From: Bacteroidetes bacterium 46-16
GTDB lineage: Bacteria > Bacteroidota > Bacteroidia > Chitinophagales > Chitinophagaceae
Reading direction: 5' to 3'
NCBI GenBank assembly: GCA_001897835.1
Contig: MKUN01000002.1
Span: 99,780-163,779 of the forward strand
Length of the DNA: 64,000 bases
This document shows, in pieces, positions 52,603 to 61,744 of this stretch (the stretch's first letter is position 1; each line of letters starts with the position of its first letter). Under the pieces are notes generated by a model, which worked only from the letters and a program-made list of their open reading frames with translations, was not told the origin of the DNA and did not search any database. The translations under genes and the position numbers were made by a program.

Positions 52603-55600
52603 CTACCAGCAAACGATCTTATAAACCTTATGGCTATCGCCAATAATGAGCTTTACAAAGTAAACAGCACTGCCCGGTCGGCCCAGTGAGATATGCGTTG
52701 TATTGTTGTAAGCAGCGGCAGTAAAAGTATTTTTATAAATGAGTTTGCCAACCTCACTGGTGATCGCTACCTGCATTTGCGTACCGGCATTAGCAGCCCA
52801 ATCGATATATACATTGCCATCGTGTACCGGGTTAGGGTAAACAACAGCTTCCTTGTCTTGCAGCCAGTCGATACGGCGAACAGGAGAATAATATATCCCC
52901 CCGCCGGTCTTTGTCCATTTTAACCTGTAATACACAGAACTGCCATCTGCCACTGTCGGGGTATCGATATAGTCATATGTTGGCGCTGCCTGGTGCAATG
53001 CAGCCACGGTGTTAATCGCAGAGAATATGGTATCATCATACGAACGTTGCAGTTCATATTGTGCAACTACAGTATCAATGAGTGAATGCCATTCAAGTTT
53101 AACATTGTCGTGGTTTATTTTAGTGGCAGTAAAACCAAGATAGTCTGTTGCTATATCAAATGTTCCTGCGGGGCCACCATCATTGAACCAGAATTCCGAA
53201 AAGGTGTTCACATTCACCTCTGCATAGTAGCCTTTATCATAGGGAACCCATTTCACAGCATTATGCGGGTAATAAGTATATGTACCTGTATTGTCGGTAA
53301 TGCTTCCGTTCTCATTTGGGCCTTCATATTTGGTGATACCCAGCGAATAAGCATCTTCAGGTTTAGAGCAGGATGTACACACCGTATCATTGACCACCGC
53401 AAGGAATTCGCTATCCAGAATATATAAGCGCAGCCCTACATCCCCTACGGCTTGCTGTGCAGCCGAAACAGTATAGTTACGGGGAAAGAGATATTGTCCG
53501 GCTGCATTGTTGGCCACTTCCTCATGGCGGTACATGGTCATGCCTGTGCTACCCAGGTCCTGGTTATTCGCCTTCAGCTTACCCAATACCCCATCCGCCT
53601 GTATAAATGCCAGCCATTGGTTCCCGGCCACACTTTGTATCACTGGTGCTGTAGTGGGACCATCATATATGGGGGCATTGTTGTCGAAGATATGTATATC
53701 ATCCACCGCGATGCCTTCGCGAGTAGTTCCCTGGTCGGAGTGGAAACTAAAACGCAGCATTAGGGTATGCTGCCCGGCAGGTAATGGTATCGAAGCCACA
53801 TGCCATCGGGTATTGTTCTCCAGGTTCCAAAGCTGGAGATCAGGCTGATTATACCAGTTAGTCCCTTCGCCGTTCAAACCCAATAATGACCAGCCTACCC
53901 CATCGAAAGAATATTCAACGATCGCGGCATCGCATAATGTGCCCCCGCAATTCTCAATATCCGAGGCCATGCTGAAACTGAGCATAGGCCTGGTCAAAGA
54001 CGAAATATCAAAACATGGCGAATATAGGAACGAGGTTTCCAGGTTGTTGTATAAACCATTAAGGTTCGTTTTCCATGCCTTTATACCACTGGCTGCTTTA
54101 TGTATCTTAGGCGAAGCCGGTGTGCCATATTGCCATGAATTATTTATCCCTGCGCTATACCAAAAGCCATCACCGGATTCAAAATCCTCAAGATACGGGT
54201 AAGCAGTAACCAGGGGCTCATTATGAAATACATAGTTTGCAAGGGTGTCATTTGCCTTATACCCGTCGCCCGCTGCAGCCAGCCAGACATTTAATGTGTG
54301 CGTGCCTTGCGATGCCAGTGGCATCGGTTGCGGGAAGGTATAAACGATAGTGTCTTTAGCGGCAATGGAGGCTATTGTATCTGTAACTACAGGCCCGTTA
54401 TCTAATTGATAAAATACGGCGACCGTATCCTGAACCTGGTTGACACTATTATATATCTTTACGGTAAGCGGTACTGAGTTTCCTAAACCACATTCCCTAA
54501 CCTGCGGACCAACAATACCCAGCAACTGCACATCGTGCTGTATGAGGTATATCCTGAAGTTATCGATGCTCATGCCATTCCCATAACCTTTCATTGCGAT
54601 CAGGCCTGAATCGCGCTGACCAAAACGTACTTGCAGTGCAGAGCCAAAATCACGGGAACATGCCTTCATAGCATCAGTAAGCGACAGTGTACCCGAGTTA
54701 TATACCAGCCCGGGAATAGATGAAGTGTCGTAATCCTTTATCAATATCCAGGGAAGATTATCATTGTCAGCGGCCCTTGCCCATACCTGGTTGCCTGCAG
54801 TAAACTTCGGTTTACCTGCTATGCGGTAATCATAATCTATCCTTATCTCGGCAGTAGCAGTATCATATCCTGAAAGATTGAAGGTACCTAACAGGTAGTT
54901 TTGTGCGCCCGGCATGTTCAGGTTAACATCCATGCTTACAGAACGGTTACCACTTATGGTAATGCTATCATTCACCAAACTCCTGAGGCGGGCTGTATCC
55001 GGAGCGGTATTGGCATAGTCCCAATGCTCATCGGGCGAAATGCCCATTGAGTCGCGGGTGATGGTAACTGCCGGCATTGTTTCAAAACCATCCGTATATG
55101 GTGTGTTGAGCGCAACAGGGTCGTTCCTGAGTTGCTTGATCACTTTACGTGCGGTATCGTTTTGTGATACCGGATCGGACTGTGTGGTATTTTTTATAGC
55201 AACCTCGATATTATAAGTACCCAATGCAGAAAGGTCAAAGGAAGCCGGAATAGAAATGATCGTATCACTGTTTGCCGGCAAAGTAAATGTTCCATTGTAC
55301 GATTGCCAAGGCCCGGCATCAAGACGATAATATAACTGGTAGGCTGTGCATGCAGCATCATCCAGGTTACGCAACCTCACTCTCAGGGCCACAGCATTCC
55401 CTAATTCGCTATTGGTGAATATTCTGCCGCTGCCGGGGCTTACTATTTCCGAAACCATTAGATCACCGTCACTGAAATTTCCGGCACAGCTGCCGCTATC
55501 GGGTTTCCTGAATACCGCAATGCTCCTGTAGCCACCAATGCCATCAATGATGGGTCTTACCGCCACATAGTAAGTGCTATCGGTTGCGAGACCGGAGAAA

Positions 55601-57930
55601 ATATAATCGGTTGCTGCAACTGTATCTACAGAGCTCATTACCGGCCCGGCTTTACGCATTATTTCATAGGCGGAGGCATTGGGTATCGCAGCCCAGTTAA
55701 TACGGATATAACCGGGACACTGAATAGAATCGAGTTGAACAACAGGCAAGGGATTAATAGCAAATGTTCCCGAAATAGCTATTTCCGCAGTATTATTCCT
55801 TGATAACTGCATTTTGCATTTACCCGAACTGATATTCGGCACGAACCAGGTATAATACCGCTGGCTTGCAGGAACGTTATTGTCGATTACAGTCCAGTTA
55901 TTACCATTATCCGTGGAATATTGAAGGGTAAATGAATTTGGATCATCTGATGCATCCCAGTAAATACGCATAGAGTCATTGGCAATGGCTGTACTTTGCG
56001 ATATCGGGTAACTAAGCTTTATGCCTGTAGGCACAAGATCGTAGGCCAATACATAATCCTGGTCCCCGGCAGGTTGACTATATCCAAAGATATTTGCGGT
56101 ATAGGTTCCGGCTGCCGGGGCATTAATGGTAACCTGCTCGCAATTATTCAGGTGGTCCTCGCCCTCCGTTGCATTGTTAAGGATATTGGCAGGGCTTGGA
56201 TCCAGTATTAATGGTTTGTGAATAGTATTGGATGGTTCCTGTACGGTAAGATCAAGATCATTAATAAGCTGTTTGGCACTTAAAGGGCTTGCAGCCGCAT
56301 CGTGCCAGTAGAGCATAACTTTTAGTTTAGCTGTATTGGGAGGAACAGTAATAGTTACAGATTGCTGCCCCCCGGCAGTAATGGTATTGGTTACATAGCG
56401 GTTACTGTCCAGTGTTAGTAATGAACGATAAAGGTTCAAATAACCGAAGCCAAACCTGTAGTCGGGGCCGGGGTTGCCAATATCGGTGGTGCTGTTAAGT
56501 ATCAGTGTCTTTAACAGGTCGGAACGGGGGTTTGCATTAGCATGAAGTTGCTTATAACGCTGCGACAAGAGGCCAAGGGCACCTGCTACCTGCGGCGAAG
56601 CCATACTGGTTCCCCCCGCGGTCAGATACTCATTAAAATCTATTGTGGAAAAAACATCCACACCATTCGCAGTTATTTCGGGCTTCAGCCTGCCGTCGTT
56701 TACAGGGCCCCGCGAACCATCGCTGGCATTTACATACCATTTTGTAGTACTGGTAACTACAATATTATTCTTAGCAGGCTGATAGCCACCGGTAACGGTA
56801 GCAAACCCCCCTGGATAAGGTGGGCGATTAAGATTACCATCGTTTCCGGCAGCAAAAACATGTTGTACCGTGTTGTACTGCAGCTCAAGCTCATCGAGGA
56901 ATTGCGCATAACTGTCGTAGGTGCCCGAATAGCCGGTATCACCTACAATTATTGCATACGAATTGTTGGTGAGCGTCATATTATGGTCCTGCAGGTAAAT
57001 ACCCGTATTAGCCAGTATATTGTCATACAGGTGATCAACGATCGTTGCATGCGGGGCCATCCCTTCCGCTTTCGGGTCAACAATGCCTGCACTACCAACG
57101 ATACCATTAATATGTACCCCATGGTGCGTAATAGGTGCCGGGTTGTAATTAATTATCCTGTCTTTTAAGTCGGTATGAAAAATGGCGGATACATTATCCC
57201 CCACCCCTATGGTCACGCCATCGCCAAGCAGACCATAGCCACCCATTGCAGTAGCTGCATTGGCAATGATCGTATGCTCGCCTGCTTTCGATTCTTTATC
57301 AAGCGGTTCGTTCGCGGTCACAGGATTAATATATTCTATTCCGTACCAGGAAGCCAACTGTAACATATTAGCTGGCGGGATGGAAAATACATATTTACCG
57401 AACTTTTCGAGATTGCCGGGTACTTGCCTGGCGCCCAACTGCCGCGCATATGCAAGCCCCGGTGCTATATCAATGTCTTTAAAAAATGATACGAGTACGG
57501 TCATATTTCCACCTGCATAAGGCAGCTTATTCAATATAGCAGGCGATACCTTCCATTGCGGCTCAATATTTATGATGCTCCCTAATGATGCTGTTTGCAG
57601 GCCTGCCAGAGTAGCCGATGGCTTGATAATAGCGATATAAGTATTATCGCCAACATACCGCTGTATACCTGCTCCTGATCGTGAAAAGTCTTCAACCTGG
57701 GTATGAGTCGGCAAATTATGGAACTGTAGTAAGACCTGTATGGGCCTTGCATCGCGCAAACTGGTGGCACTATCGATCCATGCCTTTGCATTATCAATAA
57801 CATGAAGCGTAACATGATTTAAATGAATTATATTTTCCTGGTTATGCTGAGCTCCTGCAGGCACTGCGTAAAGAAAAAAGGGAAAGATGAAAGAGATATA
57901 GTATAATAGCCTGTTAGTCATGAATCGCAT
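52603..57930 (-). CDS. Large secreted subtilisin-like (S8) protease with T9SS sorting domain
   Basis: 1775 residues. Signal peptide (~1-27, ending AGAQ); an N-terminal prodomain-like part; an S8 domain with catalytic D245 (GVGDN), H270 (THHGVHINGIVGS), N363 (AAGNDG) and S442 (GGTSMASP); then a P-domain-like jelly roll (~520-650), Fn3/CARDB-type repeats, MAM-like adhesive domains around 1240-1400, and a C-terminal T9SS sorting domain (last ~80 residues, VVYPNPVHDGNVYID). A surface or extracellular protease. A two-component system lies just upstream on the same strand; control by it is possible. Confidence 0.92.
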   Translation of the reverse strand: MRFMTNRLLYYISFIFPFFLYAVPAGAQHNQENIIHLNHVTLHVIDNAKAWIDSATSLRDARPIQVLLQFHNLPTHTQVEDFSRSGAGIQRYVGDNTYIAIIKPSATLAGLQTASLGSIINIEPQWKVSPAILNKLPYAGGNMTVLVSFFKDIDIAPGLAYARQLGARQVPGNLEKFGKYVFSIPPANMLQLASWYGIEYINPVTANEPLDKESKAGEHTIIANAATAMGGYGLLGDGVTIGVGDNVSAIFHTDLKDRIINYNPAPITHHGVHINGIVGSAGIVDPKAEGMAPHATIVDHLYDNILANTGIYLQDHNMTLTNNSYAIIVGDTGYSGTYDSYAQFLDELELQYNTVQHVFAAGNDGNLNRPPYPGGFATVTGGYQPAKNNIVVTSTTKWYVNASDGSRGPVNDGRLKPEITANGVDVFSTIDFNEYLTAGGTSMASPQVAGALGLLSQRYKQLHANANPRSDLLKTLILNSTTDIGNPGPDYRFGFGYLNLYRSLLTLDSNRYVTNTITAGGQQSVTITVPPNTAKLKVMLYWHDAAASPLSAKQLINDLDLTVQEPSNTIHKPLILDPSPANILNNATEGEDHLNNCEQVTINAPAAGTYTANIFGYSQPAGDQDYVLAYDLVPTGIKLSYPISQSTAIANDSMRIYWDASDDPNSFTLQYSTDNGNNWTVIDNNVPASQRYYTWFVPNISSGKCKMQLSRNNTAEIAISGTFAINPLPVVQLDSIQCPGYIRINWAAIPNASAYEIMRKAGPVMSSVDTVAATDYIFSGLATDSTYYVAVRPIIDGIGGYRSIAVFRKPDSGSCAGNFSDGDLMVSEIVSPGSGRIFTNSELGNAVALRVRLRNLDDAACTAYQLYYRLDAGPWQSYNGTFTLPANSDTIISIPASFDLSALGTYNIEVAIKNTTQSDPVSQNDTARKVIKQLRNDPVALNTPYTDGFETMPAVTITRDSMGISPDEHWDYANTAPDTARLRSLVNDSITISGNRSVSMDVNLNMPGAQNYLLGTFNLSGYDTATAEIRIDYDYRIAGKPKFTAGNQVWARAADNDNLPWILIKDYDTSSIPGLVYNSGTLSLTDAMKACSRDFGSALQVRFGQRDSGLIAMKGYGNGMSIDNFRIYLIQHDVQLLGIVGPQVRECGLGNSVPLTVKIYNSVNQVQDTVAVFYQLDNGPVVTDTIASIAAKDTIVYTFPQPMPLASQGTHTLNVWLAAAGDGYKANDTLANYVFHNEPLVTAYPYLEDFESGDGFWYSAGINNSWQYGTPASPKIHKAASGIKAWKTNLNGLYNNLETSFLYSPCFDISSLTRPMLSFSMASDIENCGGTLCDAAIVEYSFDGVGWSLLGLNGEGTNWYNQPDLQLWNLENNTRWHVASIPLPAGQHTLMLRFSFHSDQGTTREGIAVDDIHIFDNNAPIYDGPTTAPVIQSVAGNQWLAFIQADGVLGKLKANNQDLGSTGMTMYRHEEVANNAAGQYLFPRNYTVSAAQQAVGDVGLRLYILDSEFLAVVNDTVCTSCSKPEDAYSLGITKYEGPNENGSITDNTGTYTYYPHNAVKWVPYDKGYYAEVNVNTFSEFWFNDGGPAGTFDIATDYLGFTATKINHDNVKLEWHSLIDTVVAQYELQRSYDDTIFSAINTVAALHQAAPTYDYIDTPTVADGSSVYYRLKWTKTGGGIYYSPVRRIDWLQDKEAVVYPNPVHDGNVYIDWAANAGTQMQVAITSEVGKLIYKNTFTAAAYNNTTHISLGRPGSAVYFVKLIIGDSHKVYKIVCW

Positions 57931-58043
57931 AACAATATCTTGTGCCAGTTAGCAAGCAGGTAAACCTGCTTTATTATTACAAGTTACTGATTTTTGGCGA
58001 CATACAGTTCTTGTTCAATAGCTAATATCCGGGATATTTTACG

Positions 58044-58730
58044 CTAATCTTCATTGACTATCAATTTGTAACCCGAGCCATAGGCATTCAATATCCCTAT
58101 GTCCTCATCCTCTTTCAGCAAGCGGCGTATCTTGCTGATATATACATCCATACTTTTGGCAGAGAAATAGTCATCATTGCCCCATATCTTGTTTAAGATA
58201 ACAGAGCGTGGTACCAGTTCATTCCTGTTTTGTACCAATATATGGATCAGGTCCGCTTCCTTTGAGCTCAGGCGTTTCGTCACGTCATCAATAGTAAGGG
58301 TCATCTTTATATAATCAAAAAGATATTCACCAATCTGTACCGATTTGATAACAGGAACAGTCTTGTTCTGTGTTCGCCTGAGGATGGCATGTATGCGGAG
58401 GTATAATTCCTGTGTGCTGAAAGGCTTTGTAATGTAGTCATCAGCACCATTTTCAAAACCATGTATCTTATCCTCGTGCATAGACCTTGCTGTAAGGAAA
58501 ATGATCGGCACATCGTTATCCACCGCGCGTATCTCCTTTGACAAAGTAAAACCATCCTTTACCGGCAGCATTACATCAAGGATACAAAGATTGAACTGTT
58601 GCTGCTTAAATGCATCAATGCCGTCCTTACCGTTACGCAGCCATACGGTTTCAAAACCTTTATTGTCAAGGTTCTCTTTGAGCAAAACTCCAAGGTTTGC
58701 ATCATCTTCAACAAATAGTATCCTTGTCAT
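58044..58730 (-). CDS. OmpR/PhoB family response regulator
   Basis: 228 residues: receiver domain with phospho-acceptor D52 (CILDVMLPVKDG) and acidic pair EDD near residue 8-10, then a winged-helix DNA-binding domain (~130-228). Its start overlaps the kinase stop by 4 bases (ATGA). Cognate partner is the kinase gene immediately upstream. Confidence 0.95.
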   Translation of the reverse strand: MTRILFVEDDANLGVLLKENLDNKGFETVWLRNGKDGIDAFKQQQFNLCILDVMLPVKDGFTLSKEIRAVDNDVPIIFLTARSMHEDKIHGFENGADDYITKPFSTQELYLRIHAILRRTQNKTVPVIKSVQIGEYLFDYIKMTLTIDDVTKRLSSKEADLIHILVQNRNELVPRSVILNKIWGNDDYFSAKSMDVYISKIRRLLKEDEDIGILNAYGSGYKLIVNED

Positions 58731-60274
58731 AACGTTGTTTTTAAATGTCTTGGAAGATATATTGTAAAGGTGGTACCCATTCCTTTTTTACTTTCCACAA
58801 CAATATCCCCTTTGTGCGCATTTACGATATACTTCACATAACTAAGTCCAAGGCCAAAACCCTTAATATCATGACGATCACTTTTATCTCCCCTGTAGAA
58901 CCGGTCAAATATATACTTCTGTGTATCGGCCGACATGCCAATACCATTATCTTCTATCTTTATTGCGATCTTATTCTTTATATCGTAAGTGGATATATTG
59001 ATCTTTAAGTCGTCTTTACGGTATTTTATAGCATTGTCTATTAAATTGTAGAAAAGATTCTTGAGCAATTGCCTGTCGCCTAAAATATTTTTATCAGCAG
59101 TGAAATTATATACGACAAGCCCCTTTATTTGCTCCAGTTGTATCTCGAAAGAATTAACGGTTTCGCAGATAAGCTCATTTATATTCAGCCTGTCGGGGTA
59201 TATCCTGATATGGTTATGTTCTATTGTGGCCAGTTGGAGTATCTGTTCAACATTCTTTTCCATGTGAATATTCTCCTCGTTGATGATACCCATGTAATAC
59301 TCACTATTGGCCTTCGCATGTCGCCAGTTCTCTATCGCCAGGTTGATGTTAGTTATCGGCGTATTGAATTCATGCGTGATATTATTGATAAACATGTTCT
59401 TCATTTCCGATAATTTCTTTTGATTAAGTATCGTCCTGACAAACCACATATACGATAAGATCAGTGCAAGGACGATCGCAATGGAAGATATCATTACCCA
59501 CATCATTGACCTTATGGTGTGCCTCATTGGGTCTGGTATATAAAGGAACAGTTCATAAGGCTTATTAAAATTGTCCCCGAGAAAGCTGAATTTTATAGCC
59601 CTGGCTGACAGATCCCCTGGTACGCTGCCATCTTTCAGGTATTCAAATGATGATGCTCCCGACCGCTTTATTCCTAATTCATATACCGTATCACAGTCAT
59701 TTTTCACAAGCGCTTTACGTATCATCGAATCGAGCAGGTCGGGGTTGATGATCTCATCAATGGTCTGCCGGTTAGATAGGGCCTCTTTATAGTTTTGGGC
59801 ATTTATATCGTGTAGCTTATATGAATTGGTATCGATCTTTTTAACGTGGGCACTGCTGATCGCAAACTTGAATTTCAATAGGATATCTACAGTAGCCGGT
59901 ATATCGAAACTGAGTGAACTGCTTTTGAAAAACGACGTATCCTTATCGCTAAAAAATACATTGTACATATCCAGCGTATCTAAATAACCCTGGGGCGGGG
60001 CGATGAATTGATCATTAACGCATTTTTGCTTAATAATGTAGATGCCCTCATTTCCTTTAAAGTATGCTTTTGAGTTAAAATAAACGCAGTATGCATCATC
60101 GACCACTTGTTTGATGGCAGCATTCACATCGGTCTTAAGACTTTTCTCCGTAGCTATCCTTTGCAGGCGTATGTTAGTCGTTATCCAGTATAGCTGTACA
60201 CCAATAAGGCCGGCGATAACAATGCCGACCAGGAAATACAATGCGTTGGGGCTGCGCAGCCAATTGGTTTTCAC
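58727..60274 (-). CDS. Membrane sensor histidine kinase
   Basis: 515 residues: membrane helices at ~13-32 and ~265-285 bounding a ~230-residue periplasmic sensor of unknown fold, then HisKA with H301 (HEFNTPITNI), the N and G boxes of the ATPase domain (NLIDNAIKY..., DNGIGMS..., GFGLGLSYV). Partner of the overlapping response regulator. Signal unknown. Confidence 0.94.
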   Translation of the reverse strand: MKTNWLRSPNALYFLVGIVIAGLIGVQLYWITTNIRLQRIATEKSLKTDVNAAIKQVVDDAYCVYFNSKAYFKGNEGIYIIKQKCVNDQFIAPPQGYLDTLDMYNVFFSDKDTSFFKSSSLSFDIPATVDILLKFKFAISSAHVKKIDTNSYKLHDINAQNYKEALSNRQTIDEIINPDLLDSMIRKALVKNDCDTVYELGIKRSGASSFEYLKDGSVPGDLSARAIKFSFLGDNFNKPYELFLYIPDPMRHTIRSMMWVMISSIAIVLALILSYMWFVRTILNQKKLSEMKNMFINNITHEFNTPITNINLAIENWRHAKANSEYYMGIINEENIHMEKNVEQILQLATIEHNHIRIYPDRLNINELICETVNSFEIQLEQIKGLVVYNFTADKNILGDRQLLKNLFYNLIDNAIKYRKDDLKINISTYDIKNKIAIKIEDNGIGMSADTQKYIFDRFYRGDKSDRHDIKGFGLGLSYVKYIVNAHKGDIVVESKKGMGTTFTIYLPRHLKTTL

Positions 60275-60420
60275 AATATAAAAGTATGTCCCTTTAAGCT
60301 ATAGGTACAGGTTTTAGCCATTTTTAAGTTTTTTTAGTTGTAGTTATCTTTTGTTTCAGATAATTAGCCATTCTTAAGTTAGCTTGTTTTTTTCAAATGA
60401 TAGCTTTGAATAAAAAAATT

Positions 60421-61632
60421 ATGAAAAAGACTACTACACTTATTATCATGTTGCTCTTATTATCCGGTGCACTGTATCAGCCAGCAAATGCCCAATGGTC
60501 GCCTGCTGGAAAAATGGGCAGCGGACCTATTGACGGCTGCTTCAGCTTTAGTATCAATGGTAAGGGTTATGCAGGCGGCGGTGCTAACGGGAACAAGTTT
60601 TACCAATATGATACCACTACCAATGCCTGGACATTGAAAGGCAATGCACCGGGCAATAAGATAAGAGGATGGGCATTCTCATTTGTGGTGAATGGTAAGG
60701 CTTATGTTGTTGGGGGTGATACGACCGGCAGTTTTACCGAATGTGCAGAAGTGTGGATGTATGACCCGGATAGCAATTCCTGGACACAAAAGGCCGATTT
60801 TGCCGGGGGGCCAAGGGATGCCGGCTTTTCATTTGTCATCAATGATACTGCTTATATAGGTTGTGGATTTGACGGTGCAGGTGTATGGAATGACATGTGG
60901 CGCTATAACAGCATGACCGATTCATGGACCGCGTTAAACGCAGTACCCTTCGGCAATATGTTGTTCCCCGCTACTTTTGTACTTAATAATAAAGGTTATG
61001 TAGCTACAGGCGAAGTAAATACCGTGTCCAGTGCCTACGAAGTGAATACCTTATGGATGTACAACCCAGCCGGCGATACGTGGACGCAGAAGGCGGATTT
61101 TCCGGGTACAGCCAGGCAAACATCATTCAGTTTCGTACTGAATGGAATGGCTTATGTTGGCGGGGGGCAGGCCGGCTATGTAAATGTATATACTGATATG
61201 TGGTGGTATGATGCAATAACTGATAGCTGGTCAGCAGCAGGAAACACACCCAGTTCATACCCCGCATGGAGCACGTCTTTCGCCATCGGGAATACAGGCT
61301 ATATGGGCACAGGGGTCTATTTTGGCACGAGCTCATTAATCGGAACTGACAGTTTTTATAAATACAAACCAGTAGTGGCCAGCGCTCCTGAATTAGCAAC
61401 CAATGCTATTGAAGCGGGCGTATTTCCTAACCCGGCCACTGACTATATCAATATTACCGGAACTATCAATAATAAAGATGTCACTGTGCTGGATGTTACC
61501 GGTCGCGTGGTCAAAACATTCAGCGCAGGATCAAAACAGCAACTATACATTGGCGACCTCGAACCGGGTATATACTTGCTGAAATTAAAAACCGGTGTCA
61601 AGACAGCAAATATTCGTGTTATCAAGGAGTAA
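60421..61632 (+). CDS. Secreted kelch-repeat protein with T9SS sorting domain
   Basis: 403 residues from the ATG at 60421 (MKKTTTLII); eight further codons upstream are open. Signal peptide (~1-24, ending ANAQ), a kelch beta-propeller of about five to six units (repeated motif G(K/T)AYVGGG...DMWWYD...W), and a T9SS sorting domain (~325-403, VFPNPATDYINIT). Likely surface-bound carbohydrate or protein ligand; unknown. A terminator follows. Confidence 0.9.
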   Translation: MKKTTTLIIMLLLLSGALYQPANAQWSPAGKMGSGPIDGCFSFSINGKGYAGGGANGNKFYQYDTTTNAWTLKGNAPGNKIRGWAFSFVVNGKAYVVGGDTTGSFTECAEVWMYDPDSNSWTQKADFAGGPRDAGFSFVINDTAYIGCGFDGAGVWNDMWRYNSMTDSWTALNAVPFGNMLFPATFVLNNKGYVATGEVNTVSSAYEVNTLWMYNPAGDTWTQKADFPGTARQTSFSFVLNGMAYVGGGQAGYVNVYTDMWWYDAITDSWSAAGNTPSSYPAWSTSFAIGNTGYMGTGVYFGTSSLIGTDSFYKYKPVVASAPELATNAIEAGVFPNPATDYINITGTINNKDVTVLDVTGRVVKTFSAGSKQQLYIGDLEPGIYLLKLKTGVKTANIRVIKE

Positions 61633-61657
61633 TAACTCATAGGTAAGTTTAAAGCAG

Positions 61658-61679
61658 AAGCCCTGTATTTACAGGGCTT
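61658..61679 (+). terminator. Rho-independent terminator of the kelch gene
   Basis: Stem AAGCCCTGT / ACAGGGCTT, 4-base loop, followed by ATTTTTTT. The best T-run of the terminators in the window. Confidence 0.88.
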
Positions 61680-61696
61680 ATTTTTTTGAAAAGAAA

Positions 61697-61726
61697 AAAG
61701 CCATCCCGCAGAAGCGGGATGGCTTT
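61697..61726 (-). terminator. Rho-independent terminator of rpsA
   Basis: 13-base perfect stem AAAGCCATCCCGC / GCGGGATGGCTTT with a 4-base loop; on the minus strand a TTTTTT-rich tract follows. It lies 18 bases past the rpsA stop. Confidence 0.88.
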
Positions 61727-61744
61727 AATGCTATTCAAAAAGGA

